Assembly (NCBI GenBank): GCA_001770855.1
Contig: MESE01000052.1
Span: forward strand, 39,483 to 103,482
Origin: Burkholderiales bacterium RIFCSPLOWO2_02_FULL_57_36
GTDB lineage: Bacteria > Pseudomonadota > Gammaproteobacteria > Burkholderiales > Burkholderiaceae_D
Length of the DNA: 64,000 nt
Direction of reading: 5' to 3'
Part shown: positions 26,419 to 35,262 of the stretch, in pieces
Layout: the number at the start of each line of letters is the position of its first letter
Position numbering within the stretch: position 1 is the first letter of the stretch
Program-made: the position numbers and the translations under genes
The notes under the pieces: generated by a model
Databases searched by the model: none
What the model was told of the DNA's origin: nothing
What the model saw: the letters and a program-made list of their open reading frames with translations, nothing else

Positions 26419-29400
26419 TCAATACATTTCCCGCACGTAAATGACGGGACCTCTTTTGTATATGCCGAAGGTTTCATGTCCCGCGCCTCCCGGCAGGTAG
26501 CCGGTAACGGTCGCGCTTGGCGTGACCGTTACGCTCCCCTTCGTGGTGAACCCGGTGGGCTTGGTTAGCGTGATTTTCCCGATGCCGCTCGATAGCGGCA
26601 CCCCACCTTGCAGCGTGGTATTGATGGTGCCGCCGGTGCCGGGGCCCAATACAAAATTGCCGCTCAACGTCGCCGTGCAATGATCGGCGCTGTTGACGGC
26701 GAAGGCAGCGCCGCTCCAGTATTGCGTGAACACGACGACCGGCAAGGGCAGCAGCTCCGAACCATAAGTGTTGTTGATCTTGAACCGGCCGAAGCGCATC
26801 TCCGTACCGCTCGATGCGCCGCCGCCGTCGAACGCGATTCCGGCGCCGGTGCCATTGAACACCGCCGACGATGTGGTGACGATCGTGCCTTGGTTGGCGC
26901 CTGCTTCGGCGGCGTCCTGCACGCTGACGGACAATGAAATATTTGCATTGAATGGCGCCTGTGCGGCGGCGCGCGTATAAACGAAAACGCCCGCGGCATC
27001 CGAACTGATGATCCCGGTGCCGTTATTCAAGGAGATGAGTGACGGCGAGCCCCGCGCGGATGCGTCGAAAGGCGCGGGCGGATAGGCCTCGTTAATATCC
27101 GCAGCAGTCAGCTTCCACAGCGCCCCTCTATAGTTGGCCGTCGTTGCCCCGCTTGCGTTTCTTGCAGTGATCAACGCAAGCGGCGGCGTCACCCAGCCGA
27201 ATGGCTGGCCGATGTAGGTGAATGTACGGCGCGGCGCGGGGCCTGCCGTACAGGCGCCGTCGAGCGCATTATAGGTTCGGTATTGCGGCGTGTTGTTGTT
27301 GGACACTGCAAAGTGATCCGGCACGAAACGTCCGACATCGATTTTTGCCGACAGCGGGATATGGCGTTCAACGGCGCTGGAGTCGGCCAGATCCACATCG
27401 GAGAAGGTGGTATCCGTTAGTTGCAAGCCAAAAGACCCGACCTCGCTGTAGGTCGCGGTGCCAGCGGTCACTGTTCCGTTCGCCGGAACCGGCGCCGACC
27501 ATGTGCCGGTGCTCACCACACCGAAGCTGGCGGTGCAGGCCGTGCCTGGGATGCCGCAGGCGGACACGGTGACGCTCGGCCCTCCCGCATAATTGGCAGT
27601 AACGACGCTCGCCGAATTCAATGCGGTCGCCGCGATGGTAAATGGCTGTCCCGCCTTGTGTACGTTGCCGCCGATCGCGATGCGATTGCCGAGCGGGCGC
27701 GCGGCGCCGGCGGTCTGCCAGGTAGCGTCCGTAACGGTTACGCCGGACAGGCTGGCAGGGCGGATCGCAAAATTGTCGCTTGAACAGGCGACGGTCGATG
27801 CCACGCCGATCGCCGGATGGCTGATTCGCACCCGGACATCGCGCCATGCATCGGCAATGGCGACGAATGAGACATTGCTTTTGCGCCCGGCGTCGCCGGC
27901 GATGAAGGTTTGGGTCGAAGTGCTTAACACGGTCGAGGTCAGCGGACAGTTGTCGGCATCCAGCACAATATTGGTTGCGGTGTTGCCCAGCAATTCGACC
28001 TTGACGTCCTCGATGAAGCCCGGTTCGATGGCGGTTTTGGCAAGATTCCGCGCGATCAGGTCAAGGTTGAATGCGGTACCGGCAATCTTCGTATTGATGA
28101 CTCCGGCAATGGCGCCGGCGGCGGTGGCGTTTTCATAGGCATTGAAGCTGCCCGGCGTGGCTGAAGCCGGCGGGGCGCAGTAAAAGAAATTGCCGGCCGG
28201 GACGGTATTGAAGGCGCCGTTCTCGTAGTTCGCCAGCAGATGCGCTTCGGCGCCGCCGCCGCGTTCGTAGAAATCCATCTGCAGCGGATAAACCTGGTTC
28301 GCGGTGAGTGTGACGGGCGCGCTATCGTCATTGGTCGGTCCATGATCGGTCCAGTTATCGATCAGCGTCTGTCCGTTCAGATACAGCCTGACGCCGTCAT
28401 CGCTGTTGGTGCGCAATACGTAGCTGCCGTTCGCGGGCGCCAGCACGTAGCCGGTCCAGCGCACGCTGAAATCGTCGGCGCCGATGCCCGCGATCGGTAT
28501 GCCTGCGCCCCAGCTGAAATCGATCGTGCCGTCGATGCGCTGTATCGGGGTGCCGGTAAAGAATGCTCCGGGCGTGCCGTTTTGATCGTAGTACAGGCCG
28601 TTGATGCCGGGTGCCAAGGCGCCGGTTTCCACGGTAAAACCGGTCTGGGTGCCGATGGCAACCGGGTTCAGCGCCAGGTCGCTGACATTCGCGACATTCA
28701 ATGTATAAGTGCCGGCCGCCATGGCCGAGGTCTGCAGCGAGACCGACCTGCCGTCGGCCTGCAGCGTGGCCGATGTCACGGTGACGCCGCCGGTCAGGGT
28801 GTAGTTTGCCGCGGTCTGAGCCGAAGCGGTATCGAGTGTTTCCGAGAAATTGACGAGTATCCGGTTCAGGCCGCAGATGCCGAAGGCGTTCAGCAGCGTC
28901 GGCGCAGTCGTATCGGGCGTGAAGTCGACGATGATCTGAATGTGGTCGACGCTGACCGTGTGGGACAGTCCTGACGAACTCGGCTTTGTGGCCCGGAAAG
29001 CCGCACCGAAATTTGCCGCGTTGATATCGGCCGACGTCCAGGCCAATCCCCAGAGGTCGGCCGCGCCGCCATGGGCTTCGACCACGTCCGTTGTTGTATA
29101 GGCGGTCGCCGTGGAGCGGTCATCGGTGCCGATCGTGCCGCCCTGGACGATCCGCATCGCGGCATCGCGGCTGCCGCCGTTTGCGGTGCGATTGGATGCG
29201 CGCTCGACGTTGACGATGATGCCGTTGATCGTCGCGCCGACCGGAATCGTAAATCCATAATCCACGCAGCGCAGAAAGTCGGTGGTCGAACCGTCGAGCG
29301 TGGCGGTCGCATCGGAGTTGTTGCTGGTTTCGGCGCGGACAGGATTTGCCCAGTTGACACCGGTCCCCGCAACAGTCGAGCAGGTGGCGGGGCTGCGGAT

Positions 29401-29520
29401 CTGCGTAACGGCCCCGGCCGTGTTGCTCCAGACGAGACCCAGGAGTAAAGCCGCCAGCGCCGCACCATGATGGAAAGGCGACGATTTTTGCGGATTAACG
29501 AGCTCTGGGTGCATGGTCAT
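26419..29520 (-). CDS. MshQ-like exported protein with PA14 and DUF6701 domains
   Basis: 1033 residues. A signal peptide (hydrophobic AALAALLLGLVWSNTAGA, about residues 18-36) is followed by a beta-rich region. A PA14 domain lies at about residues 300-440 (G-L-Y-Y-D-Q-N, R-W-T-G-Y-V-L-A-P, R-T-N-S-D-D-G-V-R-L-Y-L-N-G-Q, L-Q-M-D-F-Y-E). The C-terminal half is typical of MshQ/DUF6701 proteins, ending with a G-G-x-G-H-E-T-F-G-I-Y-K-R-G-P-V-I-Y-V-R-E-M-Y-like tail. MshQ is encoded with MSHA-type IV pilus genes, where it may be a pilus-associated adhesin. No other msh gene is in view here, so it is either an orphan or a second locus. PA14 domains often bind carbohydrate. Confidence 0.85.
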   Translation of the reverse strand: MTMHPELVNPQKSSPFHHGAALAALLLGLVWSNTAGAVTQIRSPATCSTVAGTGVNWANPVRAETSNNSDATATLDGSTTDFLRCVDYGFTIPVGATINGIIVNVERASNRTANGGSRDAAMRIVQGGTIGTDDRSTATAYTTTDVVEAHGGAADLWGLAWTSADINAANFGAAFRATKPSSSGLSHTVSVDHIQIIVDFTPDTTAPTLLNAFGICGLNRILVNFSETLDTASAQTAANYTLTGGVTVTSATLQADGRSVSLQTSAMAAGTYTLNVANVSDLALNPVAIGTQTGFTVETGALAPGINGLYYDQNGTPGAFFTGTPIQRIDGTIDFSWGAGIPIAGIGADDFSVRWTGYVLAPANGSYVLRTNSDDGVRLYLNGQTLIDNWTDHGPTNDDSAPVTLTANQVYPLQMDFYERGGGAEAHLLANYENGAFNTVPAGNFFYCAPPASATPGSFNAYENATAAGAIAGVINTKIAGTAFNLDLIARNLAKTAIEPGFIEDVKVELLGNTATNIVLDADNCPLTSTVLSTSTQTFIAGDAGRKSNVSFVAIADAWRDVRVRISHPAIGVASTVACSSDNFAIRPASLSGVTVTDATWQTAGAARPLGNRIAIGGNVHKAGQPFTIAATALNSASVVTANYAGGPSVTVSACGIPGTACTASFGVVSTGTWSAPVPANGTVTAGTATYSEVGSFGLQLTDTTFSDVDLADSSAVERHIPLSAKIDVGRFVPDHFAVSNNNTPQYRTYNALDGACTAGPAPRRTFTYIGQPFGWVTPPLALITARNASGATTANYRGALWKLTAADINEAYPPAPFDASARGSPSLISLNNGTGIISSDAAGVFVYTRAAAQAPFNANISLSVSVQDAAEAGANQGTIVTTSSAVFNGTGAGIAFDGGGASSGTEMRFGRFKINNTYGSELLPLPVVVFTQYWSGAAFAVNSADHCTATLSGNFVLGPGTGGTINTTLQGGVPLSSGIGKITLTKPTGFTTKGSVTVTPSATVTGYLPGGAGHETFGIYKRGPVIYVREMY

Positions 29521-29786
29521 TCAACATTGGCTGTAGCGCTGGACTTGCGAATTCAAAGTCGGCCCAAGTGGCGCCCCGGTATAACCGGAGACCTTTTTAT
29601 TTATACGAGAGCCATTGAAATAATCCCGATCGCGAGCCGCGTGAAAGGCGGATGCGATGGATTGGTACCGAAGCCTAAGCTAAATGACAATATTTGTAAA
29701 TATGACATGCGATTGGCGTCCATGCCCGCAACTCGCAGATGATTGGACGCGCCGGCAGAAGCATGCGAGTCATACCGGCGCGGTCC
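29521..29786. other. Non-coding gap between two leftward genes
   Basis: No convincing gene on either strand. A short CCGG-tataa-CCGG dyad followed by CTTTTTATTT lies near 29575-29605. It is too weak to call a terminator. Confidence 0.5.
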
Positions 29787-31505
29787 TTAGGATTTCGCCG
29801 TCTGTGCGCTTCGGCGAATCGATTCCAGCGTCGCGTTCGGCGTAATCAGGTTGCCGTCGTAGCGCAACTCGATCAACGCCGGCAATCCTGTCGCCCGGAT
29901 ATGCGCCAAAGCGGTCTGCAATTCATCGGCAAAGGCGCCGGTCGTTTCCACCGCCGCACCATGCGCGCCGTAAGCCCGTGCCAGCGCCGCGAAATCCGGA
30001 TTGCGCAACTCGGTACCCGACACGCGCGCCGGATACTCGCGTTCCTGATGCATCCTGATCGTGCCGTACATGCTGTTATTGAACACGATGAACAAGACGC
30101 CGGCTTGGTATTGCACCGCGGTTGCCAACTCCTGCCCGGTCATCAGGAAATCGCCGTCGCCGGCAAAGGTGAGCACGGTACGCTGTTTGCCCTGATGCTG
30201 TTCCACGATTTTGGCTGCGACACCTGCCGGCACACCGTATCCCATTGCGCCGGAAGTAGGTGCTAACTGTGTGCGGAACGACGATGACTTGTCACCGTAC
30301 AGCCAGAAACGATGCGCCCAGGATGCGAAGTTGCCGGCACCGTTGGTCAGCACCGTATCGGGAGGCAAAGTCGATTGCAAGGTTTGCACGACTTGCCACA
30401 GATTCAATTTCGCTGTCCCATCCTTGAAGACCGGCGGTTCGGCTTGCCACGCATCGAATTGCGCGCGCGCCTGCGCCACGGTTGCCTGCCACGCGGCGGA
30501 TGGAACCTGTTCCATTTCCTGCAGCGCCGCCGCAATCTGCGGCATGCCGCTATTGACCATCAGATCCGCTTGATAGACGCGTCCCAACTCTTCCGCGTCG
30601 CTGTGCACGTGAATCAATTGCTGCTTCGGCAGCGGCGCATTCAGCAGCGTGTAACCGCCGGTGGTCATTTCACCTAGGCGGGGTCCGATCGCCAGAATCA
30701 GGTCGGCATTCCCGATGCGCTCCGCCAGTTTCGGATTGATGCCGATCCCGACGTCGCCGATGTAGTGTGCATGCCGATTGTCGAACAGATCCTGGAAGCG
30801 GAATGCGCACGCCACCGGCAGATGATTTGCTTCGGCAAACTGGCGCATCGCATCGCATGCGGCGCTGTCCCATCCGCCGCCGCCAAGCAGGACCAGCGGC
30901 CGTTGCGCGTTCGCGAGCATGGTTCGCAGCTGCGCAATTTGCGCCGAGGAAGGCGAGGCTTGCACCGGACGATACGCGCGTGCATCCGCCACTGTCGCGG
31001 ATTCAACCAGCATGTCTTCCGGCAACGCCAGCACCACCGGTCCGGGCCGGCCGCTGGCGGCGACCTGAAACGCGCGCGCGACGTATTCCGGCACGCGATC
31101 GGCGCGGTCGATTTGCGCAACCCATTTGCTCATCGGACCGAACATGCGGCGATAGTCGATTTCCTGGAATGCTTCGCGTTCGACAAAGTCGTTGCCGACC
31201 TGGCCGATGAACAGGATCATCGGCGTCGAATCCTGGAAAGCGGTATGCACGCCGATCGATGCATTGGTCGCGCCCGGTCCGCGGGTCACGAAGCAAATAC
31301 CCGGACGGCCGGTGAGCTTGCCGTAGGCATCGGCCATGAATGCCGCGCCGCCTTCCTGGCGATTGATGATGAAACGGATCGGCGAATCATGCAGCGCGTC
31401 CAGCACCGCAAGATAACTCTCGCCAGGGACGCCGAACACAAGATCGGCACCGTGTGTCCGCAAGGCATCGACAAGAATCTGACCGCCGCTTCGTGCTGTA
31501 GGCAT
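29787..31505 (-). CDS. Thiamine-diphosphate-dependent enzyme, acetolactate-synthase-like
   Basis: 572 residues with the three domains of the POX/AHAS superfamily. The N-terminal Pyr domain carries the catalytic Glu51 (N-R-Q-E-G-G-A-A-F-M-A) and a F-V-T-R-G-P-G-A-T-N motif. A central domain follows. The C-terminal PP domain has the ThDP/Mg motif G-D-G-D-F-L-M-T...N-N. Members decarboxylate 2-keto acids and transfer the product. Candidates are acetolactate synthase-like, sulfoacetaldehyde acetyltransferase-like and benzoylformate decarboxylase-like enzymes, and the substrate cannot be read from the sequence. There is no adjacent small regulatory subunit (ilvH), so a biosynthetic AHAS role is less likely. 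It is a single gene, convergent with nothing nearby and divergent from rnpB. Confidence 0.85.
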   Translation of the reverse strand: MPTARSGGQILVDALRTHGADLVFGVPGESYLAVLDALHDSPIRFIINRQEGGAAFMADAYGKLTGRPGICFVTRGPGATNASIGVHTAFQDSTPMILFIGQVGNDFVEREAFQEIDYRRMFGPMSKWVAQIDRADRVPEYVARAFQVAASGRPGPVVLALPEDMLVESATVADARAYRPVQASPSSAQIAQLRTMLANAQRPLVLLGGGGWDSAACDAMRQFAEANHLPVACAFRFQDLFDNRHAHYIGDVGIGINPKLAERIGNADLILAIGPRLGEMTTGGYTLLNAPLPKQQLIHVHSDAEELGRVYQADLMVNSGMPQIAAALQEMEQVPSAAWQATVAQARAQFDAWQAEPPVFKDGTAKLNLWQVVQTLQSTLPPDTVLTNGAGNFASWAHRFWLYGDKSSSFRTQLAPTSGAMGYGVPAGVAAKIVEQHQGKQRTVLTFAGDGDFLMTGQELATAVQYQAGVLFIVFNNSMYGTIRMHQEREYPARVSGTELRNPDFAALARAYGAHGAAVETTGAFADELQTALAHIRATGLPALIELRYDGNLITPNATLESIRRSAQTAKS

Positions 31506-31605
31506 ATCGTCGTAATCCCGGAAAAAATAATAACGTAACAGAAAACCGGCTGAATGATGACGCCGGTCTGGAAAATCCGGCGCTGCCTCGCGCAGCGCTC
31601 TGCGC

Positions 31606-31611
31606 TACAAT
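31606..31611 (+). promoter_or_regulatory. Likely -10 element of the rnpB promoter
   Basis: TACAAT lies 7 bases before the first base of the RNase P RNA. A -35 element is not obvious. Confidence 0.55.
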
Positions 31612-31618
31612 GACGCCT

Positions 31619-31952
31619 GAAGCAAGCCAAGACAGCCGCTGGCCGTTGCTGCAACTTCGGTTGATCACAGCACGGCGGGAGGAAGGTCCGGACTCCATAG
31701 AGCAGGATGACGGTTAATGGCCGTCCGCCGTGAGGCGAGGAATAGGGCCACAGAGACGAGCGTATTAAGTTACGGTGAAACGCGGTAACCTCCATCCGGA
31801 GCAATTCCAAATAGGCACGCGTTGATGTTGCTCGCGGAGCGTGCGGGTAGGAAGCTTGAGCCGTGAAGCAATTCACGGCCTAGATGAATGGCTGTCATAG
31901 CGGACAGGTTTACTTGTCCGCCGTAACAGAATCCGGCCTATCGGCTTGCTTC
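31619..31952 (+). ncRNA. rnpB: RNase P RNA, bacterial class A
   Basis: The segment starts GAAGCAAGCCAAGACAGCCG and ends with the pairing partner CGGCTTGCTTC. It contains the universal core pieces: GAGGAAGGTCCGGACTCC, CACAGAGACGAG, GTGAAACGCGGTAACCTCC, AATTCCAAATAG, TAGGAAGCTTGAGCC, CCTAGATGAATGGCTGTC and ACAGAATCCGGCCTA. The RNA is the catalytic subunit that matures the 5' ends of tRNAs. The length of about 334 bases and the helix order fit the ancestral class A form. The 3' end is set by the P1 pairing; downstream TTTCTATTTTTACTT could terminate transcription. Confidence 0.97.
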
Positions 31953-32160
31953 ATTTCTATTTTTACTTGCAGCGGAACCGCAATTCCGCTGCAACGTTCC
32001 CCTCGGCAGATTTTTTGCCGCAGTATTTCCTTGATGGTACCGGTCGCCGGACAGCGGAATATTCTTGAAATATTTCGAATCCGATCATGAATTGCGCGCG
32101 TATATCTTCCAGCAGGTTCGGAAAAACCGGCTTTCAACCAAACCCCATAAAGGAAATATC

Positions 32161-32715
32161 ATGCGCAAATTTAGCTATGCACTCATCTTCTCGACTTCTT
32201 TAATGACTGTCGGCGCAGCAGGCGCTGCCAATACCGTGATGGTTGGCGGGCAGAGCATGTTGCCGAGCAAGGATATCATCGACAATGCAGTCAATTCCGC
32301 CGATCACACCACCCTGGTTGCGGCGGTGAAAGCGGCCGGACTGGTGGAAACGCTGAAAGGAAATGGCCCATTTACCGTGTTTGCACCAACCAATGCCGCA
32401 TTCGGAAAATTGCCGGCCGGGACGGTCGATACCCTGGTCAAGCCGGAAAGCAAGCCGACGCTCACCAAAATACTGACGTATCACGTGGTGCCCGGCAAAT
32501 ACGATTTCATGGCGCTGTCCAATGAGATCAAGAAGCAGAACGGCAAAGCCAGCTTGCCGACTGCAAGCGGCGGCAAGCTGACGTTCGCAATGAACGGCCC
32601 GCATAATGTCGTGGTCATGGACGAGAGCGGCAACACCGCCAGCATCAGCACCTATGATGTATATCAATCGAACGGCATCATCAACGTCGTCGATGCCGTG
32701 CTGCTTCCGAAGTAA
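32161..32715 (+). CDS. Exported fasciclin (FAS1) domain protein
   Basis: 184 residues from the ATG at 32161, which has AAAGGAAATATC before it. An upstream in-frame start at 32065 would spoil the signal peptide. A Sec signal peptide (residues 1-22, cleavage near GAAGAAN) is followed by one FAS1 domain with its H1 (F-T-V-F-A-P-T-N-A-A-F) and H2 (I-L-T-Y-H-V-V-P-G) boxes and a C-terminal N-G-I-I-N-V-V-D-A-V-L-L-P. FAS1 proteins mediate adhesion or matrix interactions. It appears to be a single-gene unit. Confidence 0.9.
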   Translation: MRKFSYALIFSTSLMTVGAAGAANTVMVGGQSMLPSKDIIDNAVNSADHTTLVAAVKAAGLVETLKGNGPFTVFAPTNAAFGKLPAGTVDTLVKPESKPTLTKILTYHVVPGKYDFMALSNEIKKQNGKASLPTASGGKLTFAMNGPHNVVVMDESGNTASISTYDVYQSNGIINVVDAVLLPK

Positions 32716-32726
32716 GATCCTTGCCG

Positions 32727-32744
32727 GCCCCCGCGCACGGGGGC
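32727..32744 (+). terminator. Possible terminator hairpin after the FAS1 gene
   Basis: GCCCCCG-cgca-CGGGGGC-type dyad 11 bases after the stop. The following tract TGTCCTCTT is only moderately T-rich. Confidence 0.4.
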
Positions 32745-33096
32745 TGTCCTCTTCTGACGGTTGCGCCGCACCATGCATTGGCATTGCGGTCGGGGTTGTA
32801 TGAAGTTGACGATCCTCAAGATCGTCGTCCGCACGGACCATAAAATGAAACCAGGAATTTATCGGCCGTGAGACGGGACGAACTGAAATGCAGCGCCGCG
32901 CCATGCGGCACGAACATGCCGCTTTGACGAAAAAGAGAGGGCATGAATTTTTCAGCGATTTCATCCCACGACCAATAGATTTCCTTCCATTTTCCTGTCG
33001 CGCCAGGCAAAATCATTCGGCGGATTTTTACCTTCAACGATCGTTCGCCGTGCTCGTCTCATGATTTGTCCGAGCGATCACGAGCAAGCGGTGCAA
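32745..33096. other. Non-coding stretch upstream of the DUF3096 gene
   Basis: No gene supported on either strand; short frames here have no ribosome-binding site or recognisable product. Confidence 0.5.
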
Positions 33097-33115
33097 TGAC
33101 GATAAACTATCGTCA
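33097..33115. promoter_or_regulatory. Perfect 19-bp palindrome, candidate operator
   Basis: Arms TGACGATA and TATCGTCA flank AAC, about 90 bases upstream of the DUF3096 start. The arms and spacing suit a dimeric repressor or activator. The cognate regulator is unknown. Confidence 0.45.
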
Positions 33116-33203
33116 AGCGATGCCGAATACCGTCGCGCACAACTTGAAATGCATCGCAGTTGTAGAACCGTATCCATCCAAACTCCAAAAAAGGAAACAC
33201 GCC

Positions 33204-33356
33204 ATGAATATCCACTTGAGCCTTGCACCGCTGATTTCTTTGATCGCCGGGATTCTGATTCTGATCATGCCGCGCCTGCTGAACTTCATCGTCGCGATTT
33301 ATCTGATCGTGATCGGCTTGATCGGGCTATTCGGTACCGGCAATCTGTTCAAGTGA
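33204..33356 (+). CDS. DUF3096 family small membrane peptide
   Basis: 50 residues, almost all hydrophobic (I-S-L-I-A-G-I-L-I-L-I-M-P-R-L-L-N-F-I-V-A-I-Y-L-I), with a two-segment layout and a central P-R-L-L-N turn typical of DUF3096. AAAGGAAACACGCC gives a good ribosome-binding site. It is followed by a strong terminator, so it is probably expressed alone. Function is unknown. Confidence 0.82.
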   Translation: MNIHLSLAPLISLIAGILILIMPRLLNFIVAIYLIVIGLIGLFGTGNLFK

Positions 33357-33375
33357 CTTCGCTCCTGATTCATGG

Positions 33376-33406
33376 CAAAAACGCCACCGTCACGGTGGCG
33401 TTTTTG
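33376..33406. terminator. Strong bidirectional intrinsic terminator
   Basis: Perfect inverted repeat with arms CAAAAACGCCACCGT and ACGGTGGCGTTTTTG flanking a single C, with an A-tract on one side and a T-tract on the other. It lies 20 bases after the DUF3096 stop. Confidence 0.92.
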
Positions 33407-33545
33407 CATGCGCCCGGAATAAGTATCGGTATCGATGCTTATTCCGGGCGCTGCTTGAGCATACCGGGGCGTGTTTTTATCTGTTTTTCCCAAGTCGTCG
33501 CACTCTCCAAGCCAACTGCCGTTAAAAAAACCGGTTTTGTAAAAT

Positions 33546-33586
33546 TTGACTCAAGTCAAATTTTTTAAAAATTTGTTTGTTACATT
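33546..33586 (+). promoter_or_regulatory. FNR/ANR-type box with class II promoter
   Basis: TTGAC-TCAA-GTCAA at 33546-33559 matches the FNR/ANR consensus TTGAT-N4-ATCAA at 8 of 10 positions with perfect arms. TACATT at 33581-33586 is a -10 element. The distance puts the box near -41 relative to the expected transcription start at about 33593, the position for a class II activator. The target is the flavoprotein gene at 33613. Confidence 0.7.
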
Positions 33587-33612
33587 CGGTGCTTTCATGA
33601 AGGGAGACGGCT

Positions 33613-34785
33613 GTGCGGCAAACCGTATTTCCGCTGTTGAAGGTCCGGAAAAAATTTGCACTGCCGATTGTTCAGGGCGGGATGGGCGTCGGCGTTTCCG
33701 CGCATCGGTTGGCCGGAAGCGTGGCGAACATTGGGGCGGTAGGAACGATATCCGCAGTCGATCTGCGCCGGCATCATCCGGACCTGATGGCGCAAACAAA
33801 AAAATCGCGCGACAAGGAGTTGATCAATGCGGTCAACCTGCTCGCGCTGGATCGTGAAATCCGCGCAGCCAGGGAGCTTTCGAGCGGCCGCGGCGTGATC
33901 GCGGTAAACATCATGCGCGCAGTTGCGGAGTATGCGGCGTATGTGCGCCAGACATGCGAAAGCGGAGCCGATGCAGTAGTGGTAGGTGCCGGACTGCCGC
34001 TGGATCTACCGGAACTTACCGTGGATTTCCCCAATGTGGCGCTGATCCCGATCCTGTCCGACGTACGCGGCATTTCGCTGTTGCTGAAGAAGTGGATGCG
34101 CAAGAACCGGTTGCCGGATGCAATCGTGATCGAGAATCCGCGCTATGCGGCCGGCCATCTCGGAGCGGCGCGCGCGGAAGATGTGAACGAGCCGCACTTT
34201 GCTTTTCCCGCCGTCCTGGAAGGAACCTTCGAGCTGTTCCGGCAACTGGGTATCGAGCGGGAGAATATTCCACTGATCACCGCGGGCGGCATCCACAACC
34301 ATGAACAACTGCGCGAGTATTTCGCAATGGGCGCCAGCGCGGTGCAGCTTGGCACCGCGTTCGCGGTGACGCAGGAAGGCGATGCCCATATCAATTTCAA
34401 GAAAGTGCTGACCGAAGCCAAGCCGGAAGACATCGTCACCTTCATGAGCGTGGCCGGCCTTCCGGCGCGTGCGGTGCGCACGCCGTGGCTGGACAGATAC
34501 CTGAACAAGGAAGCAAAGCTGCAGCGGCTGGCAAAGCCGAAGGAATGCACGGTCGGTTTCGACTGCCTGCATCAGTGCGGTTTGCGCGACGGTATCGCAA
34601 AGTCGGGCCAGTTCTGCATCGATACCCAGCTCGGCTTCGCATTGACCGGCGACGTGAACCGGGGCCTGTTTTTCCGCGGCTCGGAAGCTCTGCCGTTCGG
34701 CAGCGAGATCAGGCCGGTACGCGACCTGGTTGATTATTTGCTGACCGGCGTGGATCCGGCACAGGCGTCAACCAGCATCGTTTGA
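33613..34785 (+). CDS. NAD(P)H-dependent flavin oxidoreductase, nitronate-monooxygenase-like
   Basis: 390 residues with a GTG start preceded by GAAGGGAGACG. A TIM-barrel FMN protein of the nitronate monooxygenase/2-nitropropane dioxygenase family: P-I-V-Q-G-G-M-G-V-G-V-S near the N-terminus, A-D-A-V-V-V-G-A-G-L, I-T-A-G-G-I-H...A-M-G-A-S-A-V-Q-L-G-T phosphate-binding segment. A Cys-containing C-terminal part (E-C-T-V-G-F-D-C-L-H-Q-C-G) is found in a subgroup of these proteins and could bind metal. The FNR-type promoter upstream suggests expression under low oxygen. The true substrate is uncertain, because many family members are not nitronate monooxygenases. Confidence 0.85.
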   Translation: MRQTVFPLLKVRKKFALPIVQGGMGVGVSAHRLAGSVANIGAVGTISAVDLRRHHPDLMAQTKKSRDKELINAVNLLALDREIRAARELSSGRGVIAVNIMRAVAEYAAYVRQTCESGADAVVVGAGLPLDLPELTVDFPNVALIPILSDVRGISLLLKKWMRKNRLPDAIVIENPRYAAGHLGAARAEDVNEPHFAFPAVLEGTFELFRQLGIERENIPLITAGGIHNHEQLREYFAMGASAVQLGTAFAVTQEGDAHINFKKVLTEAKPEDIVTFMSVAGLPARAVRTPWLDRYLNKEAKLQRLAKPKECTVGFDCLHQCGLRDGIAKSGQFCIDTQLGFALTGDVNRGLFFRGSEALPFGSEIRPVRDLVDYLLTGVDPAQASTSIV

Positions 34786-35262
34786 AGTGTATAAATCAGG
34801 ACGCGATTTGACAGGCTGTGTATGAGCGTCAATATCGAATGTCGGCGCGAAGTCGCCTGTCGCGCTGCGCAAAGTTGGATGCTGGAAGATTAAGAACGTC
34901 TAACAAAATGATGTGTCGTTCCGAGGTGTGCAACGACGAGGAGTTTTACACTCAGCCGCGGTGCGAAGGTTTGAGATTCCCGCCGGCCCGCACGTCAAGG
35001 CTGTCCCATCTCACACCCCAACGGAATACCGCAACATCATAGCTACGCCATCCAGGTCCGCCGCCGAGTATGGGGCCGACCGGAGACTCCTGGCCGAACA
35101 CCGCCTTTCATGAGCGCCGTGAAAAATCGATCGGGGCGAGCATCATGGCCGATTCAAACGTTTCTATTGACCTGGAAGTGCCCGGCGTTCAAGCTTTGCA
35201 TACGGCGGCGGTCTTTTGCATGGACGGCGCTCGATGCATTCATACAAGAAAAGGAACCTGAA
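34786..35262. other. 477-base stretch without a supported gene
   Basis: Only short frames without ribosome-binding sites. The long upstream extension of the MFS frame (to 35110) is not hydrophobic and is not taken as coding. Confidence 0.55.

Noticed and set aside
29575..29605. CCGG-tataa-CCGG followed by T-rich sequence as a terminator or riboswitch
   Set aside because: The stem has only four pairs, and no conserved riboswitch core could be found around it.
31884..32090. 68-codon frame overlapping the end of the RNase P RNA
   Set aside because: It lies partly in rnpB and has no ribosome-binding site.
34786..35262. Start of the MFS gene at 35110
   Set aside because: The added 51 residues are Arg/Ser/Trp-rich with no family similarity, whereas the GTG at 35263 has AAGGAAC upstream and fits the family.
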